A DNA stretch of 64,000 bases from Terfezia claveryi (Eukaryota > Ascomycota > Pezizomycetes > Pezizales > Pezizaceae): assembly GCA_015179025.1 (NCBI GenBank), contig WHUX01000059.1, positions 186,001 through 250,000 of the forward strand, in the 5' to 3' direction. The notes beneath the pieces were generated by a model. That model saw only the letters and a program-made list of their open reading frames with translations. It was not told where the DNA came from and did no database searches. Made by a program: the position numbers and the translations under genes. Of this stretch, positions 58,470-64,000 are shown piece after piece (within the stretch, counting starts at the first letter, position 1; every line of letters starts with the position of its first letter).

Positions 58470-60606
58470 TGGTGGAGAAGGGTTTTCGCATACATGAGTC
58501 GCGGGGTGACTAGCCGAGGAATGTTTAAGTGTATCAAATAAATTGTAGGAACACATCGCACACGAGGCTACAATTCTCACACAAATGCATGCACATCAAA
58601 TACTTGGGGTTAACGGTAGAACAGGGTGGAATCCTTGTAAAATGCGGTTTCTAACCCGAGCTTGCCGATGGATATCTACGCTCAATTAACATCGTACATT
58701 ACATAGAGTGCTCCCCCCTACCCTCAACCTGCATCCTTAGTGTGGTGACGGCTACACAAAACTTGCCAAATCCGAGGCGTATGATTGACGCCGGGGGCGA
58801 CAATAAGCCACCACTCTGACAAGCTATATCTTTATCTACTACTGATTAGGTTTTTTTTTTACGAATTACTGCTTGGGAGAAGATACATAGATAAAGCGCG
58901 TAATAGTTAAAGCAGCACAGACAACCTCACAAGAAGTTTCACTAATGTTCGGTCTCGCATCTGTATCGTTGAAGACCTCTTTGAACCTATAAAAAGTCAA
59001 TTTCTGACATGCATCAAGCTCTTAGAAGGGTAGACCAGACCATGCTGTGCACCGGGCTTCTGCTGGATGGCATGTATATTGGGGTTCTAGAAGCATTTGC
59101 TTCTCCTACATCAAAAATCACCAGTCTTTGACTTTGAAGAACTTCCCGTTTTTCATAAAGAAAACAGGGCACACACGTTCGTGATGCCCAACTGAAGGGT
59201 ATATAATATAGAAAATGCACTCAGTTATCCTTTCAGTTATCGTCATTTCGCAGGTGCCTCCTTGCATTCCGGCTCTATATCAACAAAGAGCTTCCTAGTA
59301 TAGGGTAGAGCAGTATTTTGCAATTGAGTTGGCTACCTAGACGGCTGCAGGTCGATGGGCTGAAGCTGGGCAGGAAAAGTATGAAAGAGATGCAGTGGCG
59401 ATCTCTTGTAAGTATGTAGGCTGTGGGATGTGAAATAGGGGAGATGCAATAAGGCCGTTGGAGTAGTTGGGCAACACGCGGGAATAGAAACGTGATATCT
59501 GCGTTCCAGATATCACCGAGGCGGCGCTAGGGTCGAAACTTGACTAGGAAATGTTTTTTTAAGCTTGCTGAACTGGTGGGGATAGAAATGCTCGCAGGGA
59601 GCTACAGCCCACGCGGGGGTCACTTTTCTTTTCCCCGTAGTACTGTACCTTGGACGTTAATAATATAACTGTCGCGGAAAGTAAAGCCAATAGTCTCGAT
59701 CGCGTCCTCAACACCACCCGTCGTGCTATCACCACACCCATTCATCCCACTGCCGAATCTCATCCAGCAACAAGGAACCAAGAGAGGAGAGAAAAGCAAA
59801 AGCCCATCCCTGCTCATCTGGCCATCTCGAAGCGAAGGAAAAAGAAAGCAGCAGCGCTGCGCCCAAAGAGGGCAAGGCCTGGCAGATTTGTCCCCTTTGC
59901 GCGCAGAGTAGCGCTGCATGCTCCTTGCCCTGGCGAACCAAATACCCCGCCCCCCCTGACGCCCTTTATCGCTTGCGTACTGGACAAGCAGGCCACACAC
60001 TAATACTTGAACTGTTCTCCTTTCCTAACCCGCGCCTGGCATTCTCACTCGCTCGACCCCAACTTCTGTCAAAAGACTGGTAGCCTGTCGTGTCGTGTTC
60101 TGTTCCTGAGGGGGATCCAGCATAAGCTGCATTTCCAGAGACCCACTACGCATCCCTCTTGTTTCTTTCCTTCCTTCTCAGCCGTTTTATATTTTAATTC
60201 AGATACTCATAATAGCCCAATCAGGACCATTACTACTGGAGGCTATAGAAGCAGCAGCAAAAATAATTCGACCAGCAGTAGATATCAGTCCCATCCATCA
60301 AAACCCCTTCGAGTCTCTCCCCCTCGAGGAAGTCCGCCTCCTAGCAGCTCACCACAGCATTTCTCACCTCCTGCATAATTTTTCGGCGATCGAAGTGAGG
60401 CCGTGAGGTTCTCGCCAGAGCAGCAGACAGCTCGATACTGGCCCTTACATCCATCCAGGTGCCCCTCAAGCTGGCTTGTTGTCGCCTTAAGATTTCTGTT
60501 CCTGGCGCGTACGAATTGCTGTCGCCAAACTACCATCCAGCCACTACACCCTAATTTTCCCCTGTGCTGGGAGTATACCTCTCGACATCAAAACCAATTC
60601 AACAAT
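58470..60606. other. 2.1-kb upstream region of the RasGAP gene
   Basis: No gene recognised. The frames at 59620-60378 are low-complexity, Ser/Pro-rich and overlap on both strands. The CT-rich part near the RasGAP start looks like a long 5' leader. Confidence 0.45.
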
Positions 60607-63465
60607 ATGGCACTTACAATGTTGCCCCCGTCACGAACATCAACGTCATCTTCATCTTCCAATGTGAACCCATACCCACAGGTGACAAGACAAAATACAT
60701 TTTCCTCCTCAGATGGCGCTCGGTCCGCCCGCACTTCCAAGCGCTACTCCGTGACAGCCCTGTATATGTCGATGCATGCGCATGACAAGGACATAGAAAT
60801 AGAAGATGATCTAGCAAGAGGTTTGGATGACCGTGGGTTATAGAACGCAGATGGGACTATACTGAATGTTGTGAAATTAGTTCAAAAAACATTAAGAGAC
60901 CTCAAGGCAAAGATCTCGTCACAATCGAAGAAGAATTTTGTGCTTGAAAAGGATGTTCGATACCTTGATTCTCGAATAGCACTGCTGATTCAGAATCGTA
61001 TGGCGTTAGAAGAGGTTTGATATATTTGTTCCTTGGAAGCCAAGTTCCTCGTGTTTTGCTGACATGTTTGTGAACAGCAAAACGAAGTAGCAAGTCATCT
61101 AGAAGACAGTGTAGAGATATTGGAAGGAACATTCCCCAGTGATCAGAAGACTCAGCAATACGGGAACCTCTTCTTCCTCTTACAATCAGAACCGCGGCAT
61201 ATTGCTGCACTGTGTCGTCTTGTTACGATGGCTGAGATTGATGCTCTTCTACAAACAGTTATGTTTACAATATACGGGAATCAATATGAAAGTCGTGAAG
61301 AGCATTTGCTTTTGACCATGTTTCAGGTAAACCTCCCAGAAGAGTTTTGGCCAAATTCCACATATCCTAATGATTTTCTCTTCTAGTCCGTACTGTCTGC
61401 ACAGTTTGATACTACACCTGAATATTCATCCTTACTTCGTGCAAATACGCCTGTTTCTCGAATGATGACAACTTACACTCGAAGAGGGCCTGGACAGAGT
61501 TACCTCAAGACAGTCCTTGCTGATCAAATTAACTCCCTGATTGAGCACAAAGACTTGAATTTGGAGATTAACCCACTCAAGGTCTATGAGCAAATGATTA
61601 AGCAGATAGAAGAAGACACTGGGACCCTACCGTCAAACATGCCACGGGGTATCTCAGCAGAGGAAGCAGCAGAGAATCCTCAAGTGCAGGCAATCATTGA
61701 GCCTCGGCTAACCATGCTCATGAAGATTGCTAATTCTTTCCTCACCACTATCATAGATAATTTAAATGAGACACCGTACGGAATCAGATGGATCTGCAAG
61801 CAAATTAGGAGTTTGACAAAGGTTGGAAGGATGTTCCGTCTCAATTGGCCCTGTTGCTAACTACAATTTTAGCGTAAATACCCCGATGCAAAGGAACAGG
61901 TGATCTGTACATTGATTGGAGGGTTTTTTTTCTTGCGTTTCTTGAACCCCGCAATTGTAACTCCGCGGTCGTATATGCTTGTCGATGGTATGCCATCAGA
62001 GCATCCACGGAGAACCTTGACATTGGTATGTAGATGACCCACAATCGTTGAGCAGCAATACTAATGGTTGTTTGTCTAGATTGCAAAGATGTTGCAGAAC
62101 CTTGCCAATAAGCCTTCATATGCGAAAGAGCCATATATGGCCAGCCTTGCACCTTTTGTACACCACAACAAGGCAAGGATAAATAAATTTCTGATGGACC
62201 TTTGTGAGGTCGGAGATTTTTACGAGTCTCTAGAGGTACTTGTGCATGCCTGAATATAGTAACATGCAAAAATTCTAATACATAGTTTAGATGGATCAAT
62301 ATGTCGCGCTCTCTAAGAAAGATCTCGAGCTATCGATTACACTCAATGAAATTTATATCACCCATCAGCTCTTGGAGAAGCATGCAAAGGAACTGGTAAG
62401 CTGAAAGAATGAGATTGATATTCAATTGCCTATAATCGACGTTGACTGACTTCTATGGAAATAAGGCTCAGGATGTTTCTCATCTTAATGTTCTCCTTGC
62501 GGAGTTAGGCCCGGCTCCTGCCCAGGTCCCCCGCAAAGAGAACCGCGTTATCACACTTCCGTTGTACAGCCGCTGGGAGTCCGCAATTGACGACCTGACT
62601 GCTGCATTGGACATCACACAGGAAGATGTGTGTTATATGGAAGCGAAGTCTACCTTTGTGCAACTGCTCCGAACGCTTCCCGCAACTTCTCCCGCCGTCC
62701 GAAAGCCACTCAACCTCACAAAAATCGCAGATACAGCAGCTAAAATGAGAGACATGGGTATGTTTAGGAAGGGCATGAGGGCATTGGAATTGTTAGAGCA
62801 ATTGAGGGACCTTGGCGTTGCGACGGATCAGGATGGTTATCTCCTACTTAGAGAAGAGGTTGAGCAGGAGTTGGTCCACTTGGGGTCTTTAAAGGACAAG
62901 GTCGTGGAGGAAACGAAGAAGCTCGATGAGGTCTACAAGACTATCCGCGATCACAATACGTACTTGGTGGGACAACTTGAAACCTACAAGTCGTACCTAC
63001 ACAACGTTAGGAGTCAGTCAGAAGGGAAGCAGCGGAAACAGCAGAAGCAGACTGTGCTTGGTCCATATAAATTTACGCATCAACAACTAGAGAAAGAAGG
63101 CGTAATTCAGAAGAGTAATGTCCCTGATAATAGGTAAGCATGAACCGCTGTCCAAGGCAATGATCAAAACTAATTAAAACAAAGACGGGCAAATATCTTT
63201 TTCAATATCACTTCCCCAATGCCTGGCACGTTCGTAATATCACTGCACTATAAAGGTACGACCTTCTAAATGCGAAGTTTATGTGCGTTGACTGACAGCA
63301 GATGAAGGAAGAAATCGTGGACTGCTCGAACTTGACCTCAAATTAGATGACCTCTTGGAGATGCAGCAGAACGGTCAAGACGAATTAGATTTGGAATACG
63401 TGCAGTTCAACGTTCCAAAAGTTTTAACCCTTCTTAATAAGAGATTCGCGAGGAAAAAGTGGTAA
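60607..63465 (+). CDS. Ras GTPase-activating protein (GapA/Gap1-type, RasGAP_C)
   Basis: Stimulates GTP hydrolysis by Ras and limits Ras signalling in polarity and growth. Exons 60607-60820, 60881-61014, 61078-61326, 61387-61821, 61873-62025, 62080-62235, 62291-62395, 62466-63133, 63185-63255 and 63308-63465 give 780 aa. After a Ser-rich N terminus there is a coiled region ([20 protein letters not shown]). The RasGAP domain follows. The arginine finger is Arg217 in [13 protein letters not shown], and the FLR motif is residues 364-366 in [15 protein letters not shown]. The C-terminal half is the IQGAP-related RasGAP_C domain ([20 protein letters not shown] near the end). There is no calponin or IQ motif, so it is not a true IQGAP. 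Intron 1 was set to end at 60880 because this gives [14 protein letters not shown]. Confidence 0.95.
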
Positions 63466-64000
63466 AATGGGTGTTTTAGAGGCGATTTACTCCGGTGTAT
63501 TATTTTTGCCATTCAGGAGTACTGTGGTGGTGGTGGTGGTGGCTGTAATGATTGGATTGGAAGTCACCCGGGTTATTTGTTTTCGTCATTTTTTCCACAG
63601 CTTTTGTTCTGATGATTTTCACGCCTCTTCATCTCTTAACACCCTTTCAGGTTTTCTCCATTCATACTTCTTGCAGTCAATACCTTTTTTTAAATACTTT
63701 TACCAACCCGGAACTTTTACTTTTTTGCTCTTGCTCTAGTGGTCCCTAAGCGTTCTGTATTTCATTTATGATACCATCTCCTATTGGAGGCAATACGTGC
63801 TCGTCTGGCAGGACCGGGGAACGACTTTACATACACACCACATGCAGTTGATATATACATTATGGACCACCCTATTCAATATCTTCAACCCCTGTGCTGA
63901 TATTGATTTGTATCTATCTCTTCTTCTCGAGGCCCGGGTTTCTTGTTTTGCATGGTTTCATATGAAATGGAGGATTGGGTTTATTGCTTTATTGCTTTGT
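63466..64000. other. 3' flank of the RasGAP gene
   Basis: T-rich sequence and a GTGGTG run (63525-63542). No gene seen before the window ends. Confidence 0.5.

Noticed and set aside
59620..60003. Overlapping frames on both strands near 59.8 kb
   Set aside because: Both strands stay open because of GC-rich, low-complexity sequence. Neither frame has motifs or splice partners.
60007..60378. Ser/Pro-rich frame upstream of the RasGAP gene
   Set aside because: Low complexity, no domain, and placed where a long 5' leader is expected.

Overview
The window looks like a nuclear scaffold of a filamentous ascomycete (Pezizomycotina; Leotiomycetes is a guess from gene content only). The genes carry many short GT-AG introns of about 40-80 nt, often with CTAAC/CTGAC-like branch points, and the flanks hold fungal transposons. 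Exons were joined by hand, using splice sites, phase and remembered family sequence. Sixteen host gene models close in frame, among them the very small BUD20 gene, whose three exons are each shorter than 200 nt.

Left part, 1-23 kb: BUD20-type zinc finger (-), mitochondrial aconitase (+), RBD2-type rhomboid (+), a mitochondrial PPR protein (-), a LETM1-domain protein (-), a NAB3-like RNA-binding protein (-), an ICT1-type mitochondrial peptidyl-tRNA hydrolase (+) and UTP6 (-). Five of the eight look mitochondrial or membrane-related and two act on nuclear RNA.

Middle, 23-36 kb: a repeat island without recognisable host genes. It contains a 24-bp minisatellite interrupted by a 136-bp MITE with TA target duplication; a 2.75-kb Fot1/pogo element with 42-bp terminal repeats, broken by stops and by a 193-bp internal duplication; and a 5.26-kb Ty1/copia element with both LTRs, PPT and a tRNA-iMet anticodon-arm primer site. 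The six substitutions between the LTRs are all polarised transitions, five of them at CpG.

Right part, 36-64 kb: a PD-(D/E)XK-like orphan (-), CWH43 (+), SEC14 (+), sphingolipid delta-8 desaturase (-), metacaspase (+), ribosomal protein eS26 (-), exosome nuclease RRP6 (+) and a RasGAP (+). CWH43, SEC14 and the desaturase all act on membrane lipids.

The most unusual signal is a dispersed set of 7-23 bp inserts derived from TAGTCTGGTTGGCAC (or its complement). At six sites the insert sits exactly between perfect direct repeats of 9-10 bp, and at a seventh the repeat is 8 of 9. This looks like transposon footprints or micro-insertions of an element with 9-bp target duplications. No full-length parent lies in this window. 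No tRNA, rRNA or CRISPR array was recognised.
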